64,000 nt of DNA from Bacillota bacterium. GTDB taxonomy: Bacteria; Bacillota; UBA4882; UBA8346. Position 1 is the stretch's first letter. The number at the start of each line of letters is the position of its first letter. The notes under the pieces were generated by a model. It saw only the letters and a list, made by a program, of their open reading frames with translations, was not told the origin of the DNA and made no database searches. The position numbers were made by a program, and so were the translations under genes. Location of the stretch: NCBI GenBank assembly GCA_023410535.1, contig JAEYPR010000003.1, positions 154,671 to 218,670 of the forward strand, given 5' to 3'. Shown piece after piece: positions 21,601-29,015 of the stretch.

Positions 21601-24600
21601 AGGCTTCCGTCTGTGCCCAACGCCGGCTGGACGCTGGGTCCGCCGGGGTTGCTCGCGTCTTGGAGCCCGGTGGAATACGTGATCGCGCTATCCAATGCAA
21701 ACCGGTCGGTCGAATTCAAACGTAAATTTAAATGATAGGTCGGCGCACCCGAAGTGGCGAATGTTAAGGTAACCCGTCCTTTTTTGGTGGTGAAGTCGGT
21801 AATGTCGATATCCGGGTTGCGCACCACCGTCTGGGTTATCAAGTTGGCGGTGTCGTTGTTTTTGCCAGGGGTCGTTAACGATGAGGTTTCCGGGCCCCAG
21901 GCGACAACCGCCTGATCCGTTTGCTGCACCGTACAGCTATCGGTTTTGGCCGTAACATAATAAGTGACACTGGAGTTTGCGGCAATATCGGCAATACTCC
22001 ATTTGCTGCCCGGTTGCAGCGCCACCGGCGCCTCGGCGGTGGTGTCGATCGCCACAAAGGATTGATTGGTCGGTAAAACATTATTTAAAATGACGCCTTT
22101 GGCGGTCGCCCCGCTATTGGTGATCCGGATGCGCCACTTGATCTGATCGCCCACCACCGCGACCACGTTTTCGGTGTAAGTCGAATCGTCAGCCGTCGCA
22201 TGTTTGCCGTCGGCGGCTACCGTAATATGCGGGAGAAACTGGGGCACCCGGTACTGAGCGCCGGTCGTGGTTCCGGTGCGGTTGGAGCCGCTTTGCTCCG
22301 TGGGCAGTTGCCAGGTGGCCGCCGCCTGGATCGTATTGTAGCTATTGAATTGCTCATGGGTCCGGACATCAAAGGTCAGCCAGAATTCACTGGACGGCGT
22401 CACCGCTTGCAGTTGGGGAACCCCGCTAAAGGTTAGCGTTTTCCCATCCCCGCTAACGGCAGGATCGCCGATTGCCACCCCGTCGATCTTGGCGGTGCCG
22501 GGCAAGTAATCAAATCCCGTCTGACCGAAGCTTTGGGTCAAGATATAATCGTAGTTGGTGGTTAAGCCGTTGTTTTTAACATATAGCTTCAAAGTGGTGT
22601 CGGCGCAAAGTTGCACCGGCGTGTCACACCAGTTCTTGACAAAGCTTGAGGAAGTAACTTGGGTAAACTGCGGCGCCAGCGTAGCCGCCGTGGCATTAAA
22701 GGGATGATCAACACCGGACCGGTCAAGCCAGGTCATATAACCGGTCAAGCTGCTGGCGTTCGTAAAATCCGACGTCAATCCGCTGGTGGTGGTGATAATA
22801 TGAATGATCCGGCTTTCGCCCGGATTGAGATCGCCAAGGCTCCAACTGATTTTGGTTGTCCCATTCCCCTGATCGGCCACGGTCGGTGACGCCGGACTGC
22901 CATCCAAGGTGGAAGCGGAATAGGTCAGGATATTCTTTAAAACATCATCGAAGGTTACGCCATAGGCGGTGCCATCGCCAATGTTGGTCACTTGCATCTC
23001 CCAAGCGACAGTCTTGTTGTTCACCTGCGCCGGAGTTGGCGAAGTCTGTAACGACAACGAACCCGTCAGACAGATCGTGGGAGTCAAGTTATTGGCGGCG
23101 TTAAAATGGATCCCCAGATCATCGTCGAAATCAAGTTGCGTCTGCACCGAATAGCTCGCAGCATCGGTCTTCACCAGATCAAATTGTAGTGACCCTCCCT
23201 CATTGACAGTGAGCGGAGCGGGGAAGCTGAAAGTGATGGTATCGGGGTAGGCGGCGGTAATCGTCGCCGTCGGAGTCATCCCGCCGAAGCCGCCGGTGGT
23301 CAGGTTGCCCCGATAGCTATAACTGCCATTGGTCTTCAAGGTAATGGTCAGATTGTTGTTATTGGCAGCGGTCAGTTTGTTGACATTCACCGTCATCCGG
23401 AGCAGTTGTCCCTTGGAAACAGTGCTGGTACTGAAGCTGGTCGTCAAGCTCATGGCCGCCCGGTAAATGCGAACGAAAACCCCTTGATAAAAATGGTGTT
23501 GCCCGTCACCGGTCACGGCGCCGTTGGAAGCGCCCGCAATAACCAAGTCGGTCCGGGCCAGGAACGAATCGGAACCGGTCGCCCCCGGCGTCAGACTGGC
23601 ATTGGTCAAACCCAGTTTGTACCGGAACAAAACATGTCGGCTGCGGACTTGATCGTCAGCGCCAAAAGCCGTTTTTAAAAAGCCTAGGTCGATTTGAAGC
23701 GGCGTGACGCCAAGAATACTGCCGGATGGCACGTCATGCCAAACCGCGCCGCCGTCAATACTATACGTAGCGGTACCCGCCAGATAAACCTGAGCCCGCT
23801 CCATGCCCTCGGTCCAAACCGATCCGGTCCAAACCCCACCCGAACTGGCGTCAAAACGGTAATCCAGTTGATACTCAATCTGATTTTTATTGCTGACCGT
23901 TCCACAGACATCGAACATGCCGTCGGCCGGCGTATTCTGAACCGATTTGGTCTCCCGGACGAAAACGGCCGGTTCGTTCCGGCTTTCCAGGAAGAAGCTG
24001 CTATTTTCGGTATCGCTGATGAGGCAGTTCAGAATACTGGTCCCTTTAACGTTCGCGCTATTATCAATGAAGTTACCGGCGCGGTTCCAGTCGCCGGTCG
24101 TTTGCACATTGACCGCCAGGGTCGGACTGGCGGCGGCTTGGGCCGGCGTCATCCGCCAGGTAATGACCCCGTCGGTTTCCGTGACGTTCCCCAGCGTCGC
24201 CGCAACGGCCCCCAGGATGAAATCAGTCGGAACGATATACGTGAAGACGATATCTTGACCGTTCCATTTGGCGACCTGGGTCAAGGTCAGGGTGTATTTG
24301 AGTTGAAACGGTTCATCTAAAAAGACCCGATAATTATCGTTATCCGTCGAAGCGGTCACAATATTCTGCGTCAAATTAAGGGTGGGAACATTGCTAATGG
24401 AATAGTTCTGATAACTGACCGGATAGCTGAATGGTTGATCGAGATCATTTTGATAAGCCGGCCGGATGGCCAATTGGCCGCTGACATTGCCACGTAACGC
24501 GGCCGGATTGGCAATGGCCGCATCGAAGGTGAGCGTCACCGTCTGGCCTTCGTTAATCACCCCGCCACCCGCGGCGTCATAGGTGAAAACCCCGTTGGCA

Positions 24601-25667
24601 TAAGTCCAACCGGCGCCGAGATTAGTGACGGTAAACAGTGAATTGATATTGGTATTTAAAACGAACTGCCGGGCCGGACCCTGATTGCCGGCTGAATGAT
24701 TGGTAATGTCAATGGCAACGCTGGTGGGAAAACCGTAATCAACGGTGATCGGATGCGGATTGATACTGATATTCGGCTGATTCATGATAAAGGTGAAGAA
24801 GGCCGAAGCGGTAATGGTTCCCAACGCGGGATCCGTTGCAAAGCCGGTGAGCGCGAAACTGTTTTGAAAATCGCTGACGGTCAACCGGTAGCGGAAGAAA
24901 ACGCTATGGCCGGCGGGAATTTCCCCGGTAGTGACTTGATAACCGTTTCCGGCGGCGATTGGGGTTAATTCAACATGGCTGGCCGTACCGCCGACGCCGA
25001 CTAGTTGGGGGGCGTTAAAATTACCGCCCCAATTGACTCCGAAATCGACCCCGAAGAGCGACCCCTCGCCGTCATTGGTAAGGCAGGCTTCCAACGTAAT
25101 GAATTCACCCCGGCGCGCTTGAAACGGCAAGGGACTGATCGGGGTTACCGTCAGATTGATCAGGCCGCTTTTAATGTCGATTAATTGCTGATCGATCTCA
25201 TGGTATGCTTTCACGCCGTCGGAATAATAATCATTGAAGGTAACGTAATAGGTATTGCCCGCCGCCACCGACGCGGCGGTGGTCAGTTGGTAGGTAAACG
25301 CTATTTTATCGCCGGGCGCCAGATCGATTGGCGTTGCAAAAGTGATATCGACCGGATTGGCTCCGCTTAATTGCAGCGTTACGGGAGTTGCGCCGCCGCC
25401 GTTCGGTGTATAAACTGCCGTTAGTGTTCCGGTTTTGTATGTAAAGCCAGTCGGCGGTTCGATACTGAAGGTGGCGTTTTGCGCCGTGGCATCGCCGGTA
25501 TTGTCGATCTGCGCTTGATAGGTCCGCCCCGCCGCATCGTTGATAAAGGCATCGGGGACGGTTTGGATGATCCGGAGATAGGGATCGGCTAGCGCGGCGG
25601 CGCTGCAAACCAACAATGCCGTCAATAATAATGTCAGGCACAGGATTGTCTTGATTGGCTGTTTCAT
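9633..25667 (-). CDS. Giant secreted DUF11-repeat protein with C-terminal OmpA domain (5344 residues)
   Basis: A single uninterrupted reading frame of 16 kb. The start at 25667 (MKQPIK) is preferred: AGAGGT lies about eight bases upstream and a classical signal peptide follows (KTILCLTLLLTALLVCSAAALA). Most of the protein is a chain of roughly 30 DUF11-type Ig-like domains. They are recognised from recurring 'G..V.Y...V.N.G...A..V.V.D.LP.G', 'TWNLG' and 'F.I.EP.L' elements. Near the C-terminus are SdrD/Cna-B-like modules (WWDTNGDGQADPAE; FHDRNGNGVQDEGEDGIPG), a carboxypeptidase-regulatory-like module and an IPT/TIG domain (about 10.3-10.7 kb). The last ~110 residues are an OmpA-like peptidoglycan-binding domain (FDTDRAEL, NTDERAS, LSERRAN). 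I infer a very long fibre anchored to the wall beneath an outer membrane. The partner is the beta-barrel protein encoded 42 bases upstream. The count of repeats is an estimate. Confidence 0.9.
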   Translation of the reverse strand: MKQPIKTILCLTLLLTALLVCSAAALADPYLRIIQTVPDAFINDAAGRTYQAQIDNTGDATAQNATFSIEPPTGFTYKTGTLTAVYTPNGGGATPVTLQLSGANPVDITFATPIDLAPGDKIAFTYQLTTAASVAAGNTYYVTFNDYYSDGVKAYHEIDQQLIDIKSGLINLTVTPISPLPFQARRGEFITLEACLTNDGEGSLFGVDFGVNWGGNFNAPQLVGVGGTASHVELTPIAAGNGYQVTTGEIPAGHSVFFRYRLTVSDFQNSFALTGFATDPALGTITASAFFTFIMNQPNISINPHPITVDYGFPTSVAIDITNHSAGNQGPARQFVLNTNINSLFTVTNLGAGWTYANGVFTYDAAGGGVINEGQTVTLTFDAAIANPAALRGNVSGQLAIRPAYQNDLDQPFSYPVSYQNYSISNVPTLNLTQNIVTASTDNDNYRVFLDEPFQLKYTLTLTQVAKWNGQDIVFTYIVPTDFILGAVAATLGNVTETDGVITWRMTPAQAAASPTLAVNVQTTGDWNRAGNFIDNSANVKGTSILNCLISDTENSSFFLESRNEPAVFVRETKSVQNTPADGMFDVCGTVSNKNQIEYQLDYRFDASSGGVWTGSVWTEGMERAQVYLAGTATYSIDGGAVWHDVPSGSILGVTPLQIDLGFLKTAFGADDQVRSRHVLFRYKLGLTNASLTPGATGSDSFLARTDLVIAGASNGAVTGDGQHHFYQGVFVRIYRAAMSLTTSFSTSTVSKGQLLRMTVNVNKLTAANNNNLTITLKTNGSYSYRGNLTTGGFGGMTPTATITAAYPDTITFSFPAPLTVNEGGSLQFDLVKTDAASYSVQTQLDFDDDLGIHFNAANNLTPTICLTGSLSLQTSPTPAQVNNKTVAWEMQVTNIGDGTAYGVTFDDVLKNILTYSASTLDGSPASPTVADQGNGTTKISWSLGDLNPGESRIIHIITTTSGLTSDFTNASSLTGYMTWLDRSGVDHPFNATAATLAPQFTQVTSSSFVKNWCDTPVQLCADTTLKLYVKNNGLTTNYDYILTQSFGQTGFDYLPGTAKIDGVAIGDPAVSGDGKTLTFSGVPQLQAVTPSSEFWLTFDVRTHEQFNSYNTIQAAATWQLPTEQSGSNRTGTTTGAQYRVPQFLPHITVAADGKHATADDSTYTENVVAVVGDQIKWRIRITNSGATAKGVILNNVLPTNQSFVAIDTTAEAPVALQPGSKWSIADIAANSSVTYYVTAKTDSCTVQQTDQAVVAWGPETSSLTTPGKNNDTANLITQTVVRNPDIDITDFTTKKGRVTLTFATSGAPTYHLNLRLNSTDRFALDSAITYSTGLQDASNPGGPSVQPALGTDGSLLTWTWDGPISAGTHTITFDIRDANSSCNNGASITPVINYIYANSHDDSFNGSFNNRTFTPAKTLLTVTKTPAVQIVKADGDTVTWTIKVTNTGNAAATNLEIVDVLGDGTLNNGYTYLATTAPAPTAIQDNVLSWSGLTLNVGQSYTITLNAKANAAGLHSTAVTAREWNVGQSAKVDEVTTKANVAMVNFAKTLDQTLSNPDDPQADSFGEIVKYTIQVNVLDQSNYQNLTISDLLPAGLEFVDENHAVATFSPTVTLNQTGKNLTWTVGNFTGPGTITLTYRARIYKENAAVKDGYTLTNAAKMNFQIVSADTSVVTFPNSLAALQSAKSFVAKEPSITLSGKTSDAASVNAGQTVNHSLTVLNNGTAPGYEVKVTEKLPAGERIFNPTTGTVTVTKTPDGTVLTQEVDYTVAYSNGDLVFTFLNTTPGILQPAQGFTIAYQTKVDDGVGAGASLTNSTTLDRYYSQPSAVNRAQSYTGNTRTTTYTTANSLSSLTVVSPVGKKVHPGMVATYQATVTIPNLTAVYDIGLSQTLPAGLQYVEGSAVGPRALTFGDWTPVVSGTTSAGQTLTWSTAANTDHDVVNNSGGSITVTLTFDALVLNDPVNIQHGGAKVSNLAYRYNTIDANDSSVVNVTPASDTITVSEPILTITKSLLTTGPYKAQDTIGYRLAISNTSTETAYDVVLNSQLAEDVTYATANMSRTTANPVTTPIVNSQLLTWGADGSLDIQPGETLTVDVYATVNATAQPSKLLINTGTVTWTSMDGLAVPQERLYGPINNGTADFVIADPTAITKNITNIPTYVIGDEIDYRLDVTVLKGTTQNVTVTDTLPNGVELVEVTSITQISGVNFTQPVQPATGSTGTISWNFGTVTSSADGGSLTIRYRTRIQNNSGNTAGVSRVSASKAKVAYGTAQTKDTPILAAFVIKEPQLVMNKSYNAGTADAGNTVHVTVQVWHNPTATPYDVNAYDLTVSDPIPMGTTYVEGTANHGGSLNGAALTWNTGALNLSYHAAAPMTFSYDLVIDNSVKPKQTLGSTATTTWTSLAGNVAGERTGNGGVDNYTTTAPASFETVDRTALTKITTGSGPYPVGATVSYRLTIDLNEGTTNQIVVKDTLPTGLKFVDATITKGNNNISYSVGATPTAGATGSISWNLGDIVNPADTDSGNDQLTINYTTIIQNNAGNVQGKNLDNSAYLEYADGTGSTRTTTASVARITVVEPQLQAILTQVTSGPYKVGDPVTYQVTLQHSAGSNADAFAVKIADTLPAGLTYQSYTAGVNDPGAPDQAGPAIAWGNGGGIAIPLGQSYTFRINALVNSSVEPAQSIENHVSTQWSSLAGVNSEKRVYAPVDSNPVTVTTVDQTAIVKTILGTPNFMIGEQFEYQVVVSLNQGTTKNVTVNDTIPTGLVLVDVNTVTPSSGVSFTPPANPVAGSTGNIGWNFGTATSLAANGKVTIGYTVRIQDVAVNHAGDVKPTPASVAQVMYDNAAGIVQTKNAPLVSFTVNEPQLTIGKTVTSTGPYEAGSTVQYRISVKNTGNVTAFDTVITGILSDKLTLADIPVCDYGTVQFVQTGQQLVWGGDGNLDIAAGQTVNLLLNVIINNEVRPQEILQNNYTVVWTSQNGVNPDKRSYNRSISDVSDITTGDTVAMVKKILGTPQFMIGEPFDYQLGLTMARGTTHNVVIKDTLPQGVELVGVQIVSGSGGAVSYTATKQPSPGAQGPIEWDFSSITIPAGQSNLVNINYTVKIRNIPANQDGQNRTNTASMSYEIASGVQQTVAVQNATFTIKETQLSISKKVLSSDTYEAGKTVRYQITVENTGTRPAFDTVVTGILSDKLMLTGTPTNDYGTIRFDQNGPQLVWGGDGNLDIAAGQKINFLVEAVVNAQAQPQEVLENNYTVVWTSQNGVNADERTYNAGIGNPGDIAIDDPTAMTKMVLGTPRYVIGEQFGYQLGLTLVRGTTRRIALKDMLPQGVELVSTAIVSGDGGTVQYSATKLPGPGAQGELEWDFSSITIPVGRSNLVNITYTVKLLNVAANQAGQSRANVASASYDNAAGVKQNLPERSVSYTINEPRLVISKSYAGGDYKAGDRIPCTITVWHNATANPHGVSAYDVTVSDQLPANTSYPGGGSLDSVVASGTVSWQINEVDLTHDAANPLVLKYDLLLADSIQPQQQLTGNVTATWSSLPGSVSGERNGAEGSGGALNNYAATATAAFNTADNTDFNAGLLGTAQKQVGDTVDYHLTVRLNEGTTQNVTVKATLTNGLKLIATSIHKGNQNTVLTPVAVPSAGATGELVWDLGAVVNPADQDPANDTLVINLNVVVQNISGNSGGTVLTNTARLEYRDGNANLRTIPAQIIPVTVVEPKLTVGLTGPATIGLNQPTDFTLTVENTGNATAWQSEFTVLLPLEMKDKTPALKSIAIGAAGRTLTESNPDDYDLAYDNQTGRWTLILKSGAARLEPAEKLTVVFAAALNDQVFSVKPLTLTATVQQLFSTDVSGGGGDETRIYTPGTTATAVVAIQTPVIATAQSVDKSVARPGETVHYQVTVTNNGNIDAANAVWTHAVNGDYAAGSLGHAGSSSGTVVAEPDGGPNGSGQLTVTNMTIAGSGGTVTVQWDTVLKPVLPNGKQVDGQVSLTIPGFPAPIIIELDPVTIRSAPVITVQKADADPNGGMLAPGDEILYTLTIGNHGDEHAKNVVVHDLIPSNTTYVEGSTSLNGNAVADQNGQSPLVTGFTVASPTAAPGWLTVGEPATVQFRVKVDATVSPATVISNQAEVNADGEGSGTLAPILSDDPDTETAQDATRSVVGNVPLLYAVKTVQAENGNHTAQPGDTLEYQTTVYNLGTAQATDSSYADSIPQYTTYVANSVTLNATPVAVTPSQDRFALSLGTLAPGEKAVVTYRVKVVSEAYNTVITSQGTVAAQGVPAVLTDMDGNPANGSQPTDLPVGDAAVLRMTKRVADSNGGKVLAGDTLVYTITLANAGTVAATNVIVTDPLPAALTYLAGTTRINGATQPDGPGFILTNGLNLGTLAAQSTVVIEFQAQVAPTVVQGTVIDNQARYAADDGLSGVSDSDLDDGIEQGNLALNPNDDDPTRVQIGGNPGTATVTGTVWWDTNGDGQADPAEVKAASWQVELLQQDTLIATVDTDNQGAYQFNGILPGGAYRIRFRHPATHVAWKQLSQLTLLSGTVVDGQNLPLQPTGVVYDAVTRQPVAGAVVTLSGPAGFDPVLHLLPGAQNQVTQADGMYKLEIPLGSGAPVGTYQITVTPPLTYSPSFPSTMLAPQSTVWSYNSGQGTAVVASPNPPAQGETPTYYLRFNLTAGGEQLVNDHIPVDPILKGSVLLTKTAAKSSATVGDLILYTIKLENQIAALISPFTVKDRIPAGFKYVSGSARINGLPSEPEGQTTLSWPNLVLNPNGSLTLTYYLVVGAGVAEGKIYKNSATAYHGMTGTDISNTGVAQVQISADKVFSDSLVIGKVFHDRNGNGVQDEGEDGIPGVRLLTVSGQIITTDGFGRYHIPDIAVQSFSRGQTYLVKVDPTSLPKGAVFTTENPRVIRLTQGTMAKIDFGIKLPPVRMTYTPQTGVNNGPVQLALYFENLTALTAVWLERSGDPAIGATDLRIAGTNTAVATVNLTGAAVGVWDFIAQVRNLLGQPETVALKQSFTVVTPAPTVTAVVPGAVTNDRAGERLVVTGSDFRPGAQVEIAKDGRVIQAHSVRVISTAELQCDLGLMNAATGVYDLKVTNDDGQFGTLSNALTITEPVKPAPSVVTAPAAATPAVAPVAAITPRRGVNIGSVLATVQVAKVTPNSLVKLSDTKGHAITGVTIGVEPGRIKSFLDISQLPPGDYQVTVLTPNQPPVTWENGFTVIQFAPAAGTEGLLKPVYFDTDRAELRPDQLATLKANQKVLQANGDLMIMLGGNTDERASYEYNLRLSERRANRIREYLIKAGVAPERIVIYAYGKRNAKIGVNETKWQNDRRVDFFLYIEPKE
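14505..20600 (-). repeat. Long super-repeat inside the giant gene (about 285 residues per unit)
   Basis: The junction motif 'I-x-E-P-x-L' recurs at roughly 14515, 15395, 16240, 17075, 17940, 18810, 19660 and 20590, that is every 835-930 bases. Each unit is two DUF11 domains. The units between about 15.4 and 17.1 kb are nearly duplicates of one another; the rest are more diverged. Confidence 0.75.
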
Positions 25668-25709
25668 TGTATCTACCTCTTTATTCCAATATCTGAAACG
25701 CAAGAATCC

Positions 25710-28514
25710 TTACCACGCCTTGGTAAAGTTGATAAACCAACCGTTGGCCCGGTATCCGAGATGAGCCAGGTCGTCATTGAAATCGGTAAAGTTGTATCCC
25801 ATTCCGATCCGCATGCCGGGATCAAAAAGATAATAGACGGCGAACAACGCGCCGCTTTTGCTGTCTTCCGCCAAGGTACTCCATAAGGTCCGGTACTCTC
25901 CGTACAGATCCCACTGTTTCACAATATGGTAATTGACTTTATTCACCCAAAGATACAGGTCGCCGGTGATCCAGTCCGCGGCGTCGTCAACCTGTTTAAC
26001 GGCGGTTTGCTTATACGCCAGCTTTTCTCCAAGCTGCCACCGGGCGTTTAGATCATAAATCAGATCCAACGCCAACACCTGGGAACGTTCGCTCGGTACG
26101 GTGCCGTCTTCCTGTTGGTCGGGGGACAAGTCTTCCAAATACGTGTATTGCCCGATCAAATTGAAGCGGTCGTTGGTCACGGGACGGTAAGCCAGTCCCA
26201 GGCTGCCTTCGATGAAACGCGCCGTATCGATCGCCGTTGTTTTGTTATGGGTTAACGAATAGTTCAGTTTCGCGAATCCGGTCCATTCGTGATTGAACCG
26301 CTGTTTGAAACGGTTGGTCATCACATATTGCCGGACCGTTTCATCCCCCTCGTCATAACGAACCTGAAGCCGGGTTTTGTATTCCAATCCCAAATCCCGG
26401 TAAGCGATACTCAAACCGGCGATCCGCCGGTCAATCTGAGCTCCGCTGACCGTGACATCGGGAATCAATGTCGAATCGGTTTCCAAATAGGATTCATAAG
26501 TTGTGGGCCGGTCGGCCAGTTTGGCCGCAGTACTGGTGGTGTAATCCACTGAAAACAGCCACCCCGGCGCCGGCGCAAAGTCGAATCCGTAAAGGTTGGC
26601 GTTGCTTTTTTCGTAGGTGGAATTGACCAGTTTATTTTCGGTATAAAAATTGGTTTTCGCGGATGTTGTGGTCTTCGTGCCAAGCAGGCTTTGGAAGATC
26701 GAACCCTGGTAGGCATCCCTGCCCGATTGGGCTTTTCCGTATATTTGTTGAGCCTCGTTGAGCTGATAATCCGCTCCCAGGGTCGCCAGGTCGCCCAGGT
26801 CGCCTTGGGACTGTTCCAGATTCAAATGAAATTTCGGTGTAATCGTTAGATCGGCGCCCAACGTGTTCCGGTTATTTTCGGGTGTTGTTTCGCTGCGATC
26901 CAAGGTGTATTGAGTGATCCCGTATAATGCCACCGCATCGTTTAGGCGGTAATCCAGCCGTAATGCGCCTAACGTATCGCGATACTCGGAAGGGTCGGTT
27001 GCGGTGAAACTGTCCAGCTGTTGCAGGCGGACCTCCTCCGTCAGTTGCCACTTTTGAAAACTTTCCTGCAGTTGCAGGACGACTTTGCTTTTGTCCTTGA
27101 CATTTTCTTCTTCAACCCTGTTATATTGGAGCAATCCGCTAACAACCGAATTGAATTGGGTGCTGAGTTCCAAATTGGCTTCACTGATATTGTTTAGGGC
27201 TTGCCGGTTTTGGGCGGAAAACCCTTGTTCCTGGAAGAGATAGTAACTTTTCAGATCAAAGCCGGTGAAAGCCATTTCCAATCCGAGCTTCCAGGCATCG
27301 CTCACGGTATTGTCGCTTGAGGACTGGAACTGGACGAAAGATAAGCCGCCGTCTTCCGAGTAGTAACGGTGGGTCGGCGACTGTTCCGATTGAGCGTACT
27401 CTCCGCTGAATGTAATATTTGGGGTCAGGTCGAACCGGTAATCGCCGCCGTACAACCGATAATCCCCGCCGCCGTCAAGACTCTCTTGCACCGCGGTCGC
27501 ACCGAGTTGCAAACGGTTAAACAGCGTTTGACCCACCTTCAGACCCATGTTGGACTGGCCCGACAAGTTATCCTGTTCAAATTCGTAAGCGGCGATCAAA
27601 TACACGGGATTGCCGCTTTGAGCGGCGTTGGTCGTGATCAATCCGGAGTTGATCACGGCGGTCAGATCCCGCTGCAAGATAATCCGGCCTTGCAAATAAT
27701 CGATCTGATAATCCCGGCCGCTTTCAAGCGCGATGACGGAAATGGTCTCGTCGCTGATCGAGCTGCGAATCTCGGCGCTGAGCTGCTCGGAACCAAGCAC
27801 CAGATTGGCATGTTTCAGATAATATAACATCCCTCCGGTGGATTTAAACTCATCTTGCGAATGGACGGTGAGCGGTTCCGCCCAGAAGAATTTGCCGCTG
27901 CGGGAAGCATCCCGGCTTTGCAGGTCCGCTTGGAAACCGTATAAGCTCCGGTTGTATCGCATTAACGTCGTGTCGTTTAAATCGGCCTGATAATCGCCCC
28001 AGAGGACCCGGGACTTGTCCCACTCCAGACGAACATACAGCTTTCCCCGGCTCCGGGCATCATTAACGATGCTAGATTCATCGCCATAGACCGGGTAATA
28101 CTTTTCCGGGTCGATTTTTTCATAGGCCTTTTGCGGATCGGGTTTGCCCAAGTGATTAAAGGCTTTATGAACCGGTTCCACGCCGGTGTCCAGTTGTGCC
28201 GTTAATAAGTACTTCCCTTTCACCTTGCCCTTTAAGTAAAATGCAACCCGGCCGTCGACATAGAGTTGATCCTGATATTCGTCGGTATCGGCCACCGGTT
28301 CCAAATTGCCGGAAACGTTCTGCTGGCCGGCGGTCAAGTCAATCAAGCCAACCGCGTAAATCGATTCATAGATTGGCGGATCGGTTTGCGATGCGGTATT
28401 TTGATCCTGGGCCGCTCCGCAGACGCTTGGGGCAAACAACAGACTGATCAGTATGAAACAGCCTGCGGTCCATTGAAAGACATTGGGTTGATTCCAATTA
28501 GTCAATACGCTCAT
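25710..28514 (-). CDS. Predicted outer-membrane beta-barrel protein (934 residues)
   Basis: A signal peptide (about residues 15-34, ending VCGAAQ) is followed by a mature part of about 900 residues. An N-terminal domain (about 45-330) has a 'YPVYGDESS..........GKLYVRLEWDKSRVLWGDY' type block, which I know from large outer-membrane proteins that accompany DUF11/SdrD-repeat proteins. The rest alternates short amphipathic strands and polar turns, as in a large porin-like barrel. The chain ends in Trp (NFTKAW), and a terminal aromatic residue is typical of substrates of the BAM insertion machinery. The stop lies 42 bases before the giant gene's start, so the two are co-transcribed. I infer an anchor or export channel for the giant protein. 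AGGGTGA about five bases upstream supports the ATG at 28514. No TonB box was noticed. Confidence 0.8.
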   Translation of the reverse strand: MSVLTNWNQPNVFQWTAGCFILISLLFAPSVCGAAQDQNTASQTDPPIYESIYAVGLIDLTAGQQNVSGNLEPVADTDEYQDQLYVDGRVAFYLKGKVKGKYLLTAQLDTGVEPVHKAFNHLGKPDPQKAYEKIDPEKYYPVYGDESSIVNDARSRGKLYVRLEWDKSRVLWGDYQADLNDTTLMRYNRSLYGFQADLQSRDASRSGKFFWAEPLTVHSQDEFKSTGGMLYYLKHANLVLGSEQLSAEIRSSISDETISVIALESGRDYQIDYLQGRIILQRDLTAVINSGLITTNAAQSGNPVYLIAAYEFEQDNLSGQSNMGLKVGQTLFNRLQLGATAVQESLDGGGDYRLYGGDYRFDLTPNITFSGEYAQSEQSPTHRYYSEDGGLSFVQFQSSSDNTVSDAWKLGLEMAFTGFDLKSYYLFQEQGFSAQNRQALNNISEANLELSTQFNSVVSGLLQYNRVEEENVKDKSKVVLQLQESFQKWQLTEEVRLQQLDSFTATDPSEYRDTLGALRLDYRLNDAVALYGITQYTLDRSETTPENNRNTLGADLTITPKFHLNLEQSQGDLGDLATLGADYQLNEAQQIYGKAQSGRDAYQGSIFQSLLGTKTTTSAKTNFYTENKLVNSTYEKSNANLYGFDFAPAPGWLFSVDYTTSTAAKLADRPTTYESYLETDSTLIPDVTVSGAQIDRRIAGLSIAYRDLGLEYKTRLQVRYDEGDETVRQYVMTNRFKQRFNHEWTGFAKLNYSLTHNKTTAIDTARFIEGSLGLAYRPVTNDRFNLIGQYTYLEDLSPDQQEDGTVPSERSQVLALDLIYDLNARWQLGEKLAYKQTAVKQVDDAADWITGDLYLWVNKVNYHIVKQWDLYGEYRTLWSTLAEDSKSGALFAVYYLFDPGMRIGMGYNFTDFNDDLAHLGYRANGWFINFTKAW

Positions 28515-29015
28515 TTCATCACCCTATCGCCAGAATTGGTCCTTGTTGTTATGGTTGTTTCCTAAAATTCAGGTAATTTATTTTTTCTTTGATTTTTTAT
28601 TAAAAAAGTAAATTTCTTACATCAACTGGTAATAAATTATTTCAATCCGCTAATTCATTTTGGGACTTTTGTATCATCTATGGATATAATAATAGGACTT
28701 TATGCTTAGATCAATGATCATTTTATAGGACCAAAGACTTAGTCGCAATCTCTTTTGGCAAATTTCCTAATGTTTTTCAGGGATTTTGTCGATAGAACCA
28801 ACTTCGAAAAATTTTCCGAAACCGTCCAAAATTACTGGTTTTAAACAGCCGGCGTTCCGGCAACAATCCTCCAAAAATTCCTGGGTTTTACTTTTTATTT
28901 ACCAGAATCGCAAAATTGCTTAAATCTTTTCATAGAATGCCGATATTTATAAATAAATGACCAACATCGCTCAGGGAGGGCGTTGCATTCAGCGATGATG
29001 TAACGACTGAAGTAG
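28515..29015. other. Divergent intergenic region, AT-rich, 501 bases
   Basis: It separates the beta-barrel/giant-protein operon (left) from the c-di-GMP signalling operon (right) and must hold both promoters, but I see no pair of boxes good enough to call. A TATAAT occurs at 28685-28690 without a matching -35. The last 50 bases contain CATCGCT (28965-28971) and AGCGATG (28991-28997), a seven-base inverted repeat enclosing a GGGAGGG, close to the GTG start. No gene is apparent. Confidence 0.5.

Noticed and set aside
28961..29000. Cyclic-di-GMP riboswitch before the GGDEF-EAL gene
   Set aside because: Only a seven-base inverted repeat is present; the conserved GEMM core and tetraloop-receptor pattern are absent.
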